Shown here: positions 51,034 through 62,100 of the stretch, in pieces
Position numbering within the stretch: position 1 is the stretch's first letter
Layout: each line of letters starts with the position of its first letter
Origin: Nitratireductor sp. GISD-1A_MAKvit
GTDB lineage: Bacteria > Pseudomonadota > Alphaproteobacteria > Rhizobiales > Rhizobiaceae
Direction: 5' to 3'
Length of the DNA: 64,000 bases
Assembly: GCF_040819555.1 (NCBI RefSeq)
Contig: NZ_CP161920.1
Span: 757,501-821,500, forward strand
The notes under the pieces: model-generated
Seen by the model: the letters and a program-made list of their open reading frames with translations, nothing else
What the model was told of the DNA's origin: nothing
The model's database searches: none
Program-made: the position numbers and the translations under genes

Positions 51034-54022
51034 CTATTCGCCGAGCGCGTCTTCGAGGAAAGCCTCGAGCTGCGCCAGATGCTTCGACATAAGGCCGGTG
51101 GCAGGCGATGCAGCGGCCGGACGCCCGGTGTAGCGCACGCGCGTGTTCTTGGCCTCGATGTGTTGCAGAACCCACTCCAGATACGGATCGATGAAGGACC
51201 AGGCGCCCATGTTCTTGGGCTCTTCCTGGCACCACACCATCTCCGCGTTCTTGAAGCGCGAAAGCTCGTTGATGAGAGCCTTGGCCGGGAATGGGTAAAG
51301 CTGTTCGACACGGAGAAGATAGATATCGTCGATGCCGCGCTTCTCGCGCTCTTCGTAAAGGTCGTAATAGACCTTGCCGGAGCACATCACGACGCGGCGG
51401 ATCTTCGAATCCTTCACCAGCTTGATCTTCTCGCCGTCCAGATGCTCCGCATCGTCCCACAGAAGGCGATGGAACGCGCTCTCACCGGATAGTTCGGCAA
51501 GCGTGGAGACGCAGCGTTTGTGGCGCAGCAGAGACTTCGGCGTCATCAGGATGAGCGGCTTGCGGAAGTCGCGCTTCAACTGACGGCGCAGAATGTGGAA
51601 GTAGTTTGCAGGCGTCGAGCAGTATGCGACCTGCATGTTGTCTTCCGCGCACATCTGCAGCCAGCGTTCGAGGCGGGCGGAGGAGTGTTCCGGTCCCTGG
51701 CCTTCATAGCCGTGTGGCAGCAGACACACGAGGCCCGACATTCTGAGCCATTTGCGTTCGCCTGAAGAGATGAACTGGTCGAACACCACCTGTGCGCCAT
51801 TGGCGAAGTCGCCGAACTGGGCTTCCCATAGCGTCAGCGCACGCGGTTCTGCAAGCGAGAAGCCGTATTCGAAACCGAGAACGGCTTCTTCGGAAAGCAT
51901 CGAGTTAATGACTTCGTAATAGGCCCTGCTGCGGTCCCAGATTGTTGAGCGGGATGTAGCGGTTCTCGTCGCGCTGGTCGTAGAGCACGGAGTGGCGCTG
52001 CGAGAAGGTGCCGCGCTCCGAGTCCTGACCGGAGAGACGAACCGGGTTGCCTTCGAGAAGGATCGAGCCGAAGGCGAGCGCCTCAGCAGTTGCCCAGTCG
52101 ATGCCGGCGTCCCCGTCGATCATTGTCTTGCGGTTCTTCAGGAAGCGCTGGATCGTGCGGTGGGCTTCGAAATCCTCCGGGATTTCGGTCAGCTTCTTGC
52201 CGATTTCCTTGAGTGTCTTGACGGGAACGGCTGTCTTGCCGCGGCGCTGCTCATCGGCGTGATCGGCCTTCTTCAGGCCTGACCAGACACCGTCGAGCCA
52301 GTCGGCCTTGTTGGGCTTGTAAGCCTGTCCGGCCTCGAATTCAGCTTCGAGATGGGACCGCCACTCGGAGCGCATCTTCTCAATGTCAGCCTCGGTGACA
52401 ATGCCCTCTTCCAGCATCTTCTTCGCGTAGATCTCGCTCGTCGTGGTGTGCTTGCGGATCTTGCGATACATGATCGGCTGCGTGAATGCCGGCTCGTCGC
52501 CCTCGTTATGGCCGTAGCGGCGGTAGCAGAACATGTCGATGACCACCGGTTTCTGGAAGGTCATGCGGAACTCGGTCGCAACCTTTGCCGCATAGACCAC
52601 CGCTTCCGGGTCGTCGCCATTCACGTGGAAGATCGGCGCTTCGATCATCTTCGCCACATCGGAAGGATAGGGCGAGGAACGCGAGAAGCGTGGATTGGTG
52701 GTGAAGCCGATCTGGTTGTTGATGATGAAATGCACGGTGCCGGCAACGCGGTGGCCGCGCAGGCCCGACAGGCCGAAACACTCCGCCACAACACCCTGAC
52801 CGGCAAAGGCGGCATCGCCATGCAAGAGCAGCGGCATGACACGCGCGCGCTCTTCCGGCGGCACCACTTCCTCGCGCTTGCGGCCGAACACCTGGTCCTG
52901 CTTGGCGCGGGCCTTGCCCATCACCACCGGGTTCACGATTTCCAGATGCGAGGGGTTCGCCGTCAGCGACAGGTGGACATTGTTACCATCGAAGGCGCGG
53001 TCGGAGGAGGCGCCGAGATGATATTTCACGTCGCCCGAGCCTTCCACATCGTCAGGCGCGAAAGAGCCGCCCTTGAACTCGTGGAAGATGGCGCGGTGTG
53101 GCTTTTCCATGACCTGCGCGAGCACGTTCAGGCGGCCACGGTGGGCCATGCCGAGAACGATTTCCTTCAGGCCCATCTGGCCGCCGCGCTTGATGATCTG
53201 TTCGAGTGCGGGGATCAGCGCTTCACCGCCGTCGAGGCCGAAGCGCTTGGTGCCCTTGTATTTTACATCGATGAACTGCTCGAAGCCTTCGGCCTCGATC
53301 AGCTTCTGCAGGATCGCCTTCTTGCCGTTGGCGGTGAATTCGACGCCCTTGTCCGGGCCCTCGATGCGCTCCTGGATCCAGGCTTTCTCGGCCGGGTTGG
53401 AGATGTGCATGAACTCGACGCCCAGCGTCGAGCAGTAGGTCCGCTTCAGAATGTCGAGCATCTGGCGGATCGTGGCCGTCTCCAGACCGAGCACATGATC
53501 GATGAAGATCGGACGATCATAGTCGGCTTGGGTGAAGCCGTAGGCCTCCGGGGACAGCTCGTTATAATCTTCCAGCGGCTTGGCAATGCCCAGCGGATCG
53601 AGATCGGCATGCAGATGGCCGCGCATGCGGTAGGCGCGGATCATCATGATGGCACGGACGGAATCGCGCGTTGCCTGCAGTGTCTCTTCGGGTGAGAGCT
53701 GCGCGCCGGCCTTGGCGGCCTTTTCCTTGATCTTGCCGTCGAAATGCTTCTCGACCGCCCCCCAGTCGCCATCAAGCGCGGAGACAAGCTCGCCATTGGC
53801 GGCCTGAGGCCAGTTCTTCTTTTTCCACGAAGCGCCGGCGGCGTTCTTCTTCACATCGGCGGCGTTGTCCTTCAGCGCGCCGAAGAAGTCGCGCCAGTCT
53901 TCGCTGACGGAAGCCGGATTGTCCTGATAGCTGGCGTAGAGCTCCTCGATATAGGCGGCATTGCCACCATACAGAAACGAGGTAAGCGACATTTGGTCGT
54001 TGGCCTGATCTTGCCGTGCCAT
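51034..54022 (-). CDS. sucA: 2-oxoglutarate dehydrogenase E1 (frameshifted here)
   Basis: Thiamine-diphosphate-dependent decarboxylase of the oxoglutarate complex. N-terminus SLTSFLYGGNAAYIEELYAS, core with GMAHRGRLNVLAQVMEKP, HGDAAFAGQGVVAE and the TPP-binding region, C-terminus with QEEPKNMGAWSF. The frame breaks at CAGGGCCTATT (plus strand CCC, 51924-51926). Reading CAGGCCTATT gives LGPQQAYYEVINSMLSEEA and 995 residues, the normal length. It depends on the thiamine supply genes 10 kb away. It lies 21 bases before sucB. Confidence 0.94.
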
Positions 54023-54133
54023 TTTGATTTCCGGAACCCGCGTTCCGGCTCCTTGGTCGCCGGCAAACGAGGCCGGACAGTCACATTGTTCCCGGCTGCC
54101 ACCTGTGTGGCAAGCCGGGCTTATCGTTCTTCC

Positions 54134-55036
54134 TCAACCCTTGATCGCTTCGACGAGCGTCTGGCCAAGGCGCGCCGGGGAGGGCGAAACCTTGATGCCG
54201 GCTGCTTCCATCGCCGCGATCTTGTCTTCTGCGCCGCCCTTGCCGCCGGAAATCACGGCGCCTGCGTGGCCCATTGTGCGTCCGGGAGGCGCGGTGCGGC
54301 CCGCGATGAAGCCGGCCATCGGCTTCTTGCGACCCTTTTTGGCCTCGTCGCGCAGGAATTCGGCAGCTTCTTCTTCCGCCGAACCGCCGATCTCGCCGAT
54401 CATCACGATGGACTTCGTCTCATCATCGGCGAGGAACATTTCCAAAACGTCGATGAATTCTGTGCCTTTGACGGGGTCGCCGCCAATGCCGACTGCGGTT
54501 GACTGGCCGAGACCTTCATTGGTCGTCTGGAACACGGCTTCATAGGTCAGCGTGCCCGAGCGCGACAGAATGCCAACGGAACCCTTCTGGAAGATGTTCC
54601 CGGGCATGATGCCGATCTTGCACTCGTTCGGTGTCAGCACACCGGGGCAGTTCGGGCCGATCAGGCGAGATTTCGACTTCTCGAGTTTCGCCTTCACCGC
54701 GACCATGTCCATCACCGGAATGCCTTCCGTGATGCAGACGATGAGCGGGATCTCGGCTTCGATGGCCTCGATGATGGCCGCACCTGCACCTGCCGGCGGA
54801 ACATAGATCACGGACGCGTTGGCGCCGGTCTTTTCCTTGCCCTCTGCGACGGATGCGAAGATCGGAAGCTCTTCACCGCCCTGGCCGGTCCAGGTGGTGC
54901 CACCCTTCTTGGGGTGAATGCCGCCGACCATCTGCGTGCCATGATAGGCGAGCGCCTGTTCGGTGTGGAAGGTTCCGGTCTTGCCGGTCAGGCCCTGAAC
55001 GAGAACCTTGGTGTCTTTGTTGACGAGAATGGACAT
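54134..55036 (-). CDS. sucD: Succinyl-CoA synthetase alpha subunit
   Basis: 300 residues. CoA-binding Rossmann fold ([19 protein letters not shown]) and the ligase domain with the phospho-His in [12 protein letters not shown]. It couples succinyl-CoA cleavage to nucleotide triphosphate formation with SucC. It is 6 bases after sucC. Confidence 0.96.
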   Translation of the reverse strand: MSILVNKDTKVLVQGLTGKTGTFHTEQALAYHGTQMVGGIHPKKGGTTWTGQGGEELPIFASVAEGKEKTGANASVIYVPPAGAGAAIIEAIEAEIPLIVCITEGIPVMDMVAVKAKLEKSKSRLIGPNCPGVLTPNECKIGIMPGNIFQKGSVGILSRSGTLTYEAVFQTTNEGLGQSTAVGIGGDPVKGTEFIDVLEMFLADDETKSIVMIGEIGGSAEEEAAEFLRDEAKKGRKKPMAGFIAGRTAPPGRTMGHAGAVISGGKGGAEDKIAAMEAAGIKVSPSPARLGQTLVEAIKG

Positions 55037-55042
55037 CTTGGC

Positions 55043-56239
55043 TCAGCTTCCCTTAACGGCTGCAACGATCTTCTTGGCGGCGTCGTCGAGATCATCGGCG
55101 GCGATCACGTTGAGACCGCTCTCATTGATGATCTTCTTGCCAAGATCGACATTGGTGCCTTCGAGGCGAACCACCAGCGGAACCTTCAGGCCCACTTCCT
55201 TGACGGCAGCGACAACGCCTTCAGCGATGACGTCGCAGCGCATGATGCCGCCGAAGATGTTGACCAGAATGCCTTCCACTGCCGGGTCGGCGGTGATGAT
55301 CTTGAACGCTGCCGTCACCTTCTCCTTGGTGGCGCCGCCACCGACATCGAGGAAGTTGGCAGGCTCGGCTCCGTAGAGCTTGATGATGTCCATCGTGGCC
55401 ATCGCAAGACCAGCGCCGTTGACCATGCAGCCGATATTGCCGTCCAGTGCCACATAGGCGAGGTCGTATTTGGAAGCCTCGATTTCCTTCTCGTCTTCCT
55501 CGGTCGTGTCGCGCAGGGCAACCACGTCCTCGTGACGGAACAGCGCGTTGCCATCGAAGGAAACCTTGGCGTCGAGAACGCGCAGACGGCCATTTTCCAT
55601 GACGATCAGCGGGTTCACTTCCAGAAGGCTCATGTCCTTCTCGGTGAAGGCCTTGTAGAGGATCGGGAACAGCGTCTCGCCGTCTTTTGCCGCGTCGCCC
55701 TCGAGCTTCAGCGCCTCGTTGAGCTTCTTCACGTCGTCACCCGTCACACCCGTTTCCGGGTCGATTGCGAGCGTGAGGATCTTCTCAGGGGTTTCTTCCG
55801 CAACGGTCTCGATGTCCATGCCGCCTTCCGTCGAGACGACGAAGGCCGGACGGCCGACCGTGCGGTCGATAAGGATCGAGAGGTAGAGCTCGCGGTCGAT
55901 GTCCGCGCCGTCCTCGATATAGAGGCTGTTCACCTGCTTGCCTGCCGGGCCGGTCTGCTTGGTGACGAGCGTGTTGCCCAGCATCTCGTTGGTGTGCGCG
56001 ACAACTTCCTCAACGCTTTTGGCAAGCCGCACGCCGCCCTTGGCATCGGGCCCGAGTTCGGTGAACTTGCCCTTGCCGCGCCCACCGGCGTGGATCTGGC
56101 TCTTGACCACATAGAGCGGTCCGGGAAGCTTTTTCGCGGCAGCTTCGGCTTCGCTCTTGTCGAACACCGGCACACCATCAGCCACCGGTGCGCCATAGCT
56201 CTTGAGAAGCTCTTTGGCTTGATACTCGTGAATGTTCAT
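55043..56239 (-). CDS. sucC: Succinyl-CoA synthetase beta subunit
   Basis: 398 residues, ATP-grasp fold. It starts [20 protein letters not shown] and has [12 protein letters not shown] (nucleotide site) and [17 protein letters not shown] (C-terminal domain). Normal length. It lies 13 bases after mdh in the operon. Confidence 0.96.
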   Translation of the reverse strand: MNIHEYQAKELLKSYGAPVADGVPVFDKSEAEAAAKKLPGPLYVVKSQIHAGGRGKGKFTELGPDAKGGVRLAKSVEEVVAHTNEMLGNTLVTKQTGPAGKQVNSLYIEDGADIDRELYLSILIDRTVGRPAFVVSTEGGMDIETVAEETPEKILTLAIDPETGVTGDDVKKLNEALKLEGDAAKDGETLFPILYKAFTEKDMSLLEVNPLIVMENGRLRVLDAKVSFDGNALFRHEDVVALRDTTEEDEKEIEASKYDLAYVALDGNIGCMVNGAGLAMATMDIIKLYGAEPANFLDVGGGATKEKVTAAFKIITADPAVEGILVNIFGGIMRCDVIAEGVVAAVKEVGLKVPLVVRLEGTNVDLGKKIINESGLNVIAADDLDDAAKKIVAAVKGS

Positions 56240-56252
56240 TGGAGGCCTACTC

Positions 56253-57329
<1,077 letters not shown>

Positions 57330-57399
57330 CTAGCTGCCGACATTCTTTTTCGAAAGTCACGGCAAATTCGTGGCAGGGCCCGCTTCTTAAGCCCCATTG

Positions 57400-57494
57400 G
57401 GAATAAGCATACTGGCAACGAAATTCAACCGATTCTTACGTGGTCAGGAATTTCAATCGTTTAGACATCAGTGGAATTACGTAAACGTAAGAAT
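57400..57494 (-). promoter_or_regulatory. Candidate mdh operon promoter with an upstream inverted repeat
   Basis: On the minus strand TTGAAT (57428-57423) and TATTCC (57405-57400) are 17 bases apart. Upstream, ATTCTTACGT (57432-57441) and ACGTAAGAAT (57485-57494) form a perfect 10-bp inverted repeat across an AT-rich 43-base spacer, a plausible activator or looping site. The rest of the 367-base gap before zapE shows no gene. Confidence 0.4.
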
Positions 57495-57585
57495 TATGCC
57501 TCATAATTGTGCAGTATCTCTGGTCCCGGAAGCGTTTCACGTATGGAAATCGGTTTGACGCTGCCATGCCGCGCCATCATTGCGG

Positions 57586-58765
57586 CTACCATGATGCCGT
57601 TTCGGTGGTTTTCGCGCCGGTCCGTTCAAGCCAGTCCCGGCTTTGCATCTCCATCAGGCGGGAAACGGTTCGGTCGAACTCGAATGCTTCGGTGCCGTTT
57701 GCAGCTGAATAAAGCGCACCGGGTGGCGTTTCAGCGGATATAAAGAGCCGCGCTTCGGCATCGTAAAGCGTGTCGATCAGAAGAATGAAGCGTTTGGCTT
57801 CATTCCGGCGCTGAAGATCCATCGCTGGAACATGATCGATGAAGATCGTGTCGAAAGCCGAGGCAATCGCCAGATAATCGCGCGCGCCAAGCGGCTTTTC
57901 GCAAAGGTCTGAGAAGGTGAAACGGGCGGCTGTACCGGATGCCAGCGGCACTGGAACGCTGCGACCCTTGACCTTGAGTTCCGTGGGTTCAACGTCCCCG
58001 CCATCCACGACCGCCTTCCAGGCCTCGTCCATCTGTTGCCGGGCTTTGGCGTCGTCCGGTGTCATGTAGACAGGGAGGCGATTGAGCTTCTGCATCCGGT
58101 AGTCGGTCTCGATATCCAGTTCCAGGATGCGGGTGTGTTTTTTGAGGATCTCCACGAACGGCAGGAAAAGTCCGCGGTTGAGCCCGTCCCGGTAAAGGTC
58201 GTCGGGAGCCACATTGGAGGTGGCGACCAGCACCACTCCTTGTTCGAACAACGCAGAAAAGAGGCGAGAGAGAATCATCGCATCGGCAATGTCGGTCACG
58301 GTGAACTCGTCGAAGCCCAGCACCCAGGGCCTCTTTTGCCAGAGCCGCCGCCACGGGCGGAATCGGATCGGTCTCCTGTGTATCGCCCGCTTTCAGTGCG
58401 GCACGGTGACGGCCGATGCGATCATGCACGTCTGCCATGAAGTCGTTGAAATGCGCGCGGCGTTTGTGGTCCACGGGCACGAGCTCATGAAACATGTCCA
58501 TGAGCATGGTCTTGCCGCGTCCCACGCCGCCATGGACATAGAGCCCGCGTATCGGTTCACGCGCGGGCTTGCGTTTGGCAAACAGCCAGCCCAGCGCGCT
58601 TGATTTGCGCGCAAGTCGCTTGTCGCTGATCTCCGCGATCAGCCGATCGAGTGCTGCAGCAATCTTTTCCTGCGCCGGATCGCGCGCGATCCGGCCCGTC
58701 TCAACGAGGTGGTCATAGCGTTGCGTGACGGAAGGGTGAGTTACGAGGCCGTCACGCAAAGTCAT
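57586..58765 (-). CDS. zapE: Cell division ATPase ZapE / AFG1-like (frameshifted here)
   Basis: AFG1-family AAA ATPase. Walker A GLYVHGGVGRGKTMLMDMFH, Walker B-like VLGFDEFTVTDIADA, then SNVAPDDLYRDGLNR. The frame breaks at GAGGCCCTGGG (plus strand GGG, 58327-58329). With GGCC it reads ALAKEAWVLGFDEFTVTD and gives 392 residues. ZapE binds FtsZ and helps late constriction in gammaproteobacteria; the rhizobial role is inferred from homology. Confidence 0.9.
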
Positions 58766-58891
58766 GTCAGGCTTTCAGCTTGGCCCATCGGCCGAATGTT
58801 GTTGATCGTCCGGAGCGTTTCGGCGAAACGCTCCACTGTTGCGCAATACCGAAGTCCAAGCGGCTTCCCTGTGTCCTGAAACCGTCCCGAA

Positions 58892-59424
58892 TCAACGCGA
58901 AAGCGAAATGGGCTGCCCGCTGCTGGTCTGACCATCAAAGCGGCCTGAGCCGGATGAGTAGAGGGTTGCAAGAACGCTGCCATTGGCGTCGTAAAAAGCA
59001 AGCTGTTTGCCTTCGACATTCCACGATTTCACGCCATCGATCGGAGCCGGACAACGCAACGGGGCCCCGCGCGGTATCCGGAACCGAATTTGGTCTGCGG
59101 CGTGGCAACACGGCAGGACTGACCGGCAACATTGACACTCCAGACACCGGCCACGCTACCGGTGGAAACCTCGGGCGCATTGGCGGCGGCATTCGGATCC
59201 ACTGCAGCCATCTGCGTTTCCTGCTGGGGAGCTTCTGGGAATTGCGACGTGGTGGTCGGGCTCGAGGGCGGCGGCAACTGATTGGAGGTCACGGTGCCGG
59301 ATGGAGCGGACGGCAACGGTGCGGGCGCCTGGCTGCTGGCTGGCGAGAAGCGGCCGCTTGTACAGCCAGCCAGGGCAAGGGCCATCAGCGATACAGCCAA
59401 GACTGCGGTTTTTGTGTGGGGCAT
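58892..59424 (-). CDS. Protease-inhibitor lipoprotein, Inh/Omp19 family (frameshifted here)
   Basis: Lipoprotein signal with lipobox LALAGC (Cys21), a Pro/Ser/Thr/Gln-rich linker, then the AprI/Inh beta-barrel domain from GVWSVNVAGQSCRVATPQTK. The frame breaks at GGGGCCCC (59061-59068), two bases longer than the expected GGGCCC. Corrected, it continues YRAGPLRCPAPIDGVKSW to the end GQPISLSR, 176 residues, almost exactly the length of Brucella Omp19. The two Cys of the barrel then both appear. Likely outer-membrane anchored and inhibitory to host or own proteases. Confidence 0.85.
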
Positions 59425-59607
59425 CCCGTTTCTCCGTCGAACTGTCTACTGCACTGAAGCGCACGCAGGCTCCAATTGAAATGCCAGATGGTGGCAATTC
59501 TCTCCGATTATAACAGCCTACCCTTGGTTAAGAACCTGTTTCTCCCATGTGAGAGAAGAACTGTTTCCATTTGGCAACACCTTGCGATGCCGCGCGAAAC
59601 GGCCGGC

Positions 59608-59633
59608 GGAACTCTCCACCCGGTTACTGCGTT
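59608..59633 (+). promoter_or_regulatory. EcfG general-stress promoter for the DUF1328 gene
   Basis: GGAAC (59608-59612), 17 bases, CGTT (59630-59633): exact consensus. The start codon is 44 bases downstream, an ordinary leader length. Confidence 0.78.
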
Positions 59634-59677
59634 GAATGATCTCCAGCGGCTTTGGCCGCAAGAAGTGAGGGTGAACA

Positions 59678-59839
59678 ATGCTGAAATGGATTCTGATTCT
59701 GCTCATCGTCGCCGCTGTTGCGGGTCTGCTTGGAATGAACAGTCTCGCGGGAGCTGCGATGACCGGAGCGAAAGTGCTGATCGCGGTGGTGCTTGTTCTG
59801 TTCCTGCTGGCGGTGCTTGGCATCGTGGCGATTGCCTGA
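59678..59839 (+). CDS. DUF1328 (UPF0391) small membrane protein
   Basis: 53 residues: MLKWILILLIVAAVAGLLG, a short middle (AGAAMTGAK) and a second hydrophobic helix (VLIAVVLVLFLLAVLGIVA). GAGG lies 7 bases before the ATG. Members are tiny two-helix membrane proteins of unknown role, often stress-induced. The exact EcfG promoter upstream supports that here. Confidence 0.9.
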   Translation: MLKWILILLIVAAVAGLLGMNSLAGAAMTGAKVLIAVVLVLFLLAVLGIVAIA

Positions 59840-59929
59840 TTTCACGGGTGAATGATGAGGCTGTTCGTCTGGTAATTTTGCCTGTCATCAGCCATATAGG
59901 CGCCTGAGACATAAGGTTTTGGAGCCATC

Positions 59930-60811
59930 ATGGCGCTTGAGGCAGCATTCGCGAAGATGAACGGCCTCGGCAACGCGATCATCGTTGCCGACATGCGCGG
60001 GCGTGCGGATCGGGTCTCGCCCGACGCAGCCCGGGCGCTTAACGTCGATCCCGCAACGCGTTTTGACCAGATCATGGCGATCCACGATCCGCGCGTTGCG
60101 GGCACACACAACTATATCGAAATTATCAATTCCGATGGCAGCCAGGCGCAGGCCTGCGGCAATGGTACACGCTGTGTGGTGCAGGCGCTTGCGGCAGAAA
60201 CCGGCCAGAAAGTTTTTACCTTCCAGACCGTTGCCGGCATCCTCAATGCCGAGGAGCATGAAGACGGGCTGATCTCCGTCGATATGGGCAGACCGCGCTT
60301 TGGCTGGCAGGAGATTCCGCTTGCCGAAGAGTTTCGCGACACGCGCATGATCGAATTGCAGGCCGGGCCCATCGACGCGCCGGTTCTGCACTCGCCTTCC
60401 GTTGCTTCCATGGGCAACCCCCATGCTATTTTCTGGGTGGCGGGTGATGTCAATGATTACGATCTGGAGCGTTTCGGCCCGCTTCTGGAAAATCATCCCA
60501 TTTTCCCTGAACGTGCCAATATTTCCCTCGCACAGGTGACGGGCGAAAATGCGCTGAACCTGCGCACATGGGAACGCGGGGCGGGGCTCACGCTTGCCTG
60601 CGGCTCGGCTGCCTGTGCGGCTGCGGTCTCGGCGGCGCGTACGGGCCGCACCGGGCGTCGGGTCACCGTCTCCGTACTGGGTGGTCCGCTTGATATCCTG
60701 TGGCGAGAGGATGACCATGTCATCATGACCGGCCCCGCCGAATGGGAGTTCTCCGGGCGTTTCGACCCCGCCACCGGCGCGTGGGAGCGTGAGACCGAGG
60801 GAGCGGCCTGA
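59930..60811 (+). CDS. dapF: Diaminopimelate epimerase
   Basis: 293 residues. It converts LL- to meso-diaminopimelate for lysine and peptidoglycan. The two catalytic cysteines are Cys76 (QACGNGTRC) and Cys224 ([10 protein letters not shown]). Its stop is followed directly by the ATG of mtaB, so the two are cotranscribed. Confidence 0.96.
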   Translation: MALEAAFAKMNGLGNAIIVADMRGRADRVSPDAARALNVDPATRFDQIMAIHDPRVAGTHNYIEIINSDGSQAQACGNGTRCVVQALAAETGQKVFTFQTVAGILNAEEHEDGLISVDMGRPRFGWQEIPLAEEFRDTRMIELQAGPIDAPVLHSPSVASMGNPHAIFWVAGDVNDYDLERFGPLLENHPIFPERANISLAQVTGENALNLRTWERGAGLTLACGSAACAAAVSAARTGRTGRRVTVSVLGGPLDILWREDDHVIMTGPAEWEFSGRFDPATGAWERETEGAA

Positions 60812-62095
60812 ATGGCGGTGGATGTTCTGACATTCGGTTGTCGGCTCAATGCCTACGAGTCCGAAGTGATCAAGCGCGAGGCGAAGGATGCCGGGCTTGA
60901 AGAGCTGAAAGGCGGTGCCGTGGTCGTCAACACCTGCGCCGTCACGGGTGAGGCGGTGCGGCAGGCGCGCCAGGCGATCCGCAAGGCACGCCGCGAGAAC
61001 CCCGATGCCCGCATCATCGTTACCGGCTGCGCGGCTCAGACGGAGCCGGGCACCTTCGACGCCATGGATGAGGTCGACCTTGTTCTCGGCAATGAGGAAA
61101 AGCTCAAGGCTCACAATTACCGCGCCCTGCCGGATTTCGGCGTGAACCAGTTCGAGAAGGTGCGCGTCAACGACATCATGGAAGTGCGCGAGACCGCATC
61201 GCATATGGTTGAGTCCATCGAGGGCCGCGCCCGCGCCTTCGTGCAGGTCCAGAATGGCTGCGATCACCGCTGCACCTTCTGCATCATTCCTTATGGTAGG
61301 GGCAATTCCCGCTCGGTGCCCATGGGAGCGGTGGTGGATCAGGTGCGTCAGCTCGTCGGCAATGGCTATGGCGAAGTGGTGCTCACGGGCGTGGACCTGA
61401 CAAGCTTCGGGGCAGACCTGCCGGGCAGCCCGCGCCTGGGGCGTCTTGTGGCTGCCATTCTGCGCGAGGTGCCGGAGCTGAAACGCCTGCGTCTTTCCTC
61501 CATCGATTCCATCGAGGCGGACGACGAGCTGATGCACGCGCTGGCGGAGGAGGAACGGCTGATGCCGCATCTCCATCTTTCGCTGCAGCATGGCGACGAC
61601 ATGATCCTGAAGCGCATGAAGCGCCGTCATCTGCGTGCGGACGCGATCGCGTTTTGCGAGCGGGTGCGTGCGCTCCGGCCCGATGCCGTGTTCGGCGCAG
61701 ACATCATTGCCGGTTTTCCCACCGAGACGGATGCCATGTTCGAGAACTCGCTGAAGATCGTCGAGGAATGCGGGCTCACGCATCTTCACGTGTTTCCTTT
61801 CAGCCCGCGCGAAGGCACGCCGGCAGCACGCATGCCGCAGCTCGACCGCGCGCTGGTGAAGGAGCGCGCCGCGCGCCTTCGCGCTGTTGGCGATGCGGCC
61901 TATGCACGCCATCTTGCCTCGCTTGATGGCACGCGCCAGCGCATTTTGATCGAGCGGCCCGGGCTTGGCCGCACGGAGGGGTTCACCCTGGCTGCGCTTG
62001 AGGGTGCAATGCCGGGGGATATTGTCGAGGTGCGGATCACCGGCCACGACGGAGAGCGGCTCACTGCGGTCGCCGTCACACGGGAAGCGGCATAG
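60812..62095 (+). CDS. mtaB: tRNA t6A37 methylthiotransferase MtaB
   Basis: 427 residues. An N-terminal UPF0004 domain binding one Fe-S cluster (FGCRLNAYES, NTCAVTGEA, VTGCAAQ), then a radical SAM domain with CDHRCTFCIIPYGRG. It lacks a full-length TRAM domain, as is usual for MtaB. It converts t6A to ms2t6A at position 37 of tRNAs reading ANN codons. It follows dapF with no gap. Confidence 0.94.
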   Translation: MAVDVLTFGCRLNAYESEVIKREAKDAGLEELKGGAVVVNTCAVTGEAVRQARQAIRKARRENPDARIIVTGCAAQTEPGTFDAMDEVDLVLGNEEKLKAHNYRALPDFGVNQFEKVRVNDIMEVRETASHMVESIEGRARAFVQVQNGCDHRCTFCIIPYGRGNSRSVPMGAVVDQVRQLVGNGYGEVVLTGVDLTSFGADLPGSPRLGRLVAAILREVPELKRLRLSSIDSIEADDELMHALAEEERLMPHLHLSLQHGDDMILKRMKRRHLRADAIAFCERVRALRPDAVFGADIIAGFPTETDAMFENSLKIVEECGLTHLHVFPFSPREGTPAARMPQLDRALVKERAARLRAVGDAAYARHLASLDGTRQRILIERPGLGRTEGFTLAALEGAMPGDIVEVRITGHDGERLTAVAVTREAA

Positions 62096-62100
62096 CAGGC

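Noticed and set aside
56243..56248. AGGCCT as a site that is always mis-read
   Set aside because: Intact AGGCCT copies exist (for example 56243-56248 and at about 60150 in dapF), so the insertion affects only a fraction of such sites.
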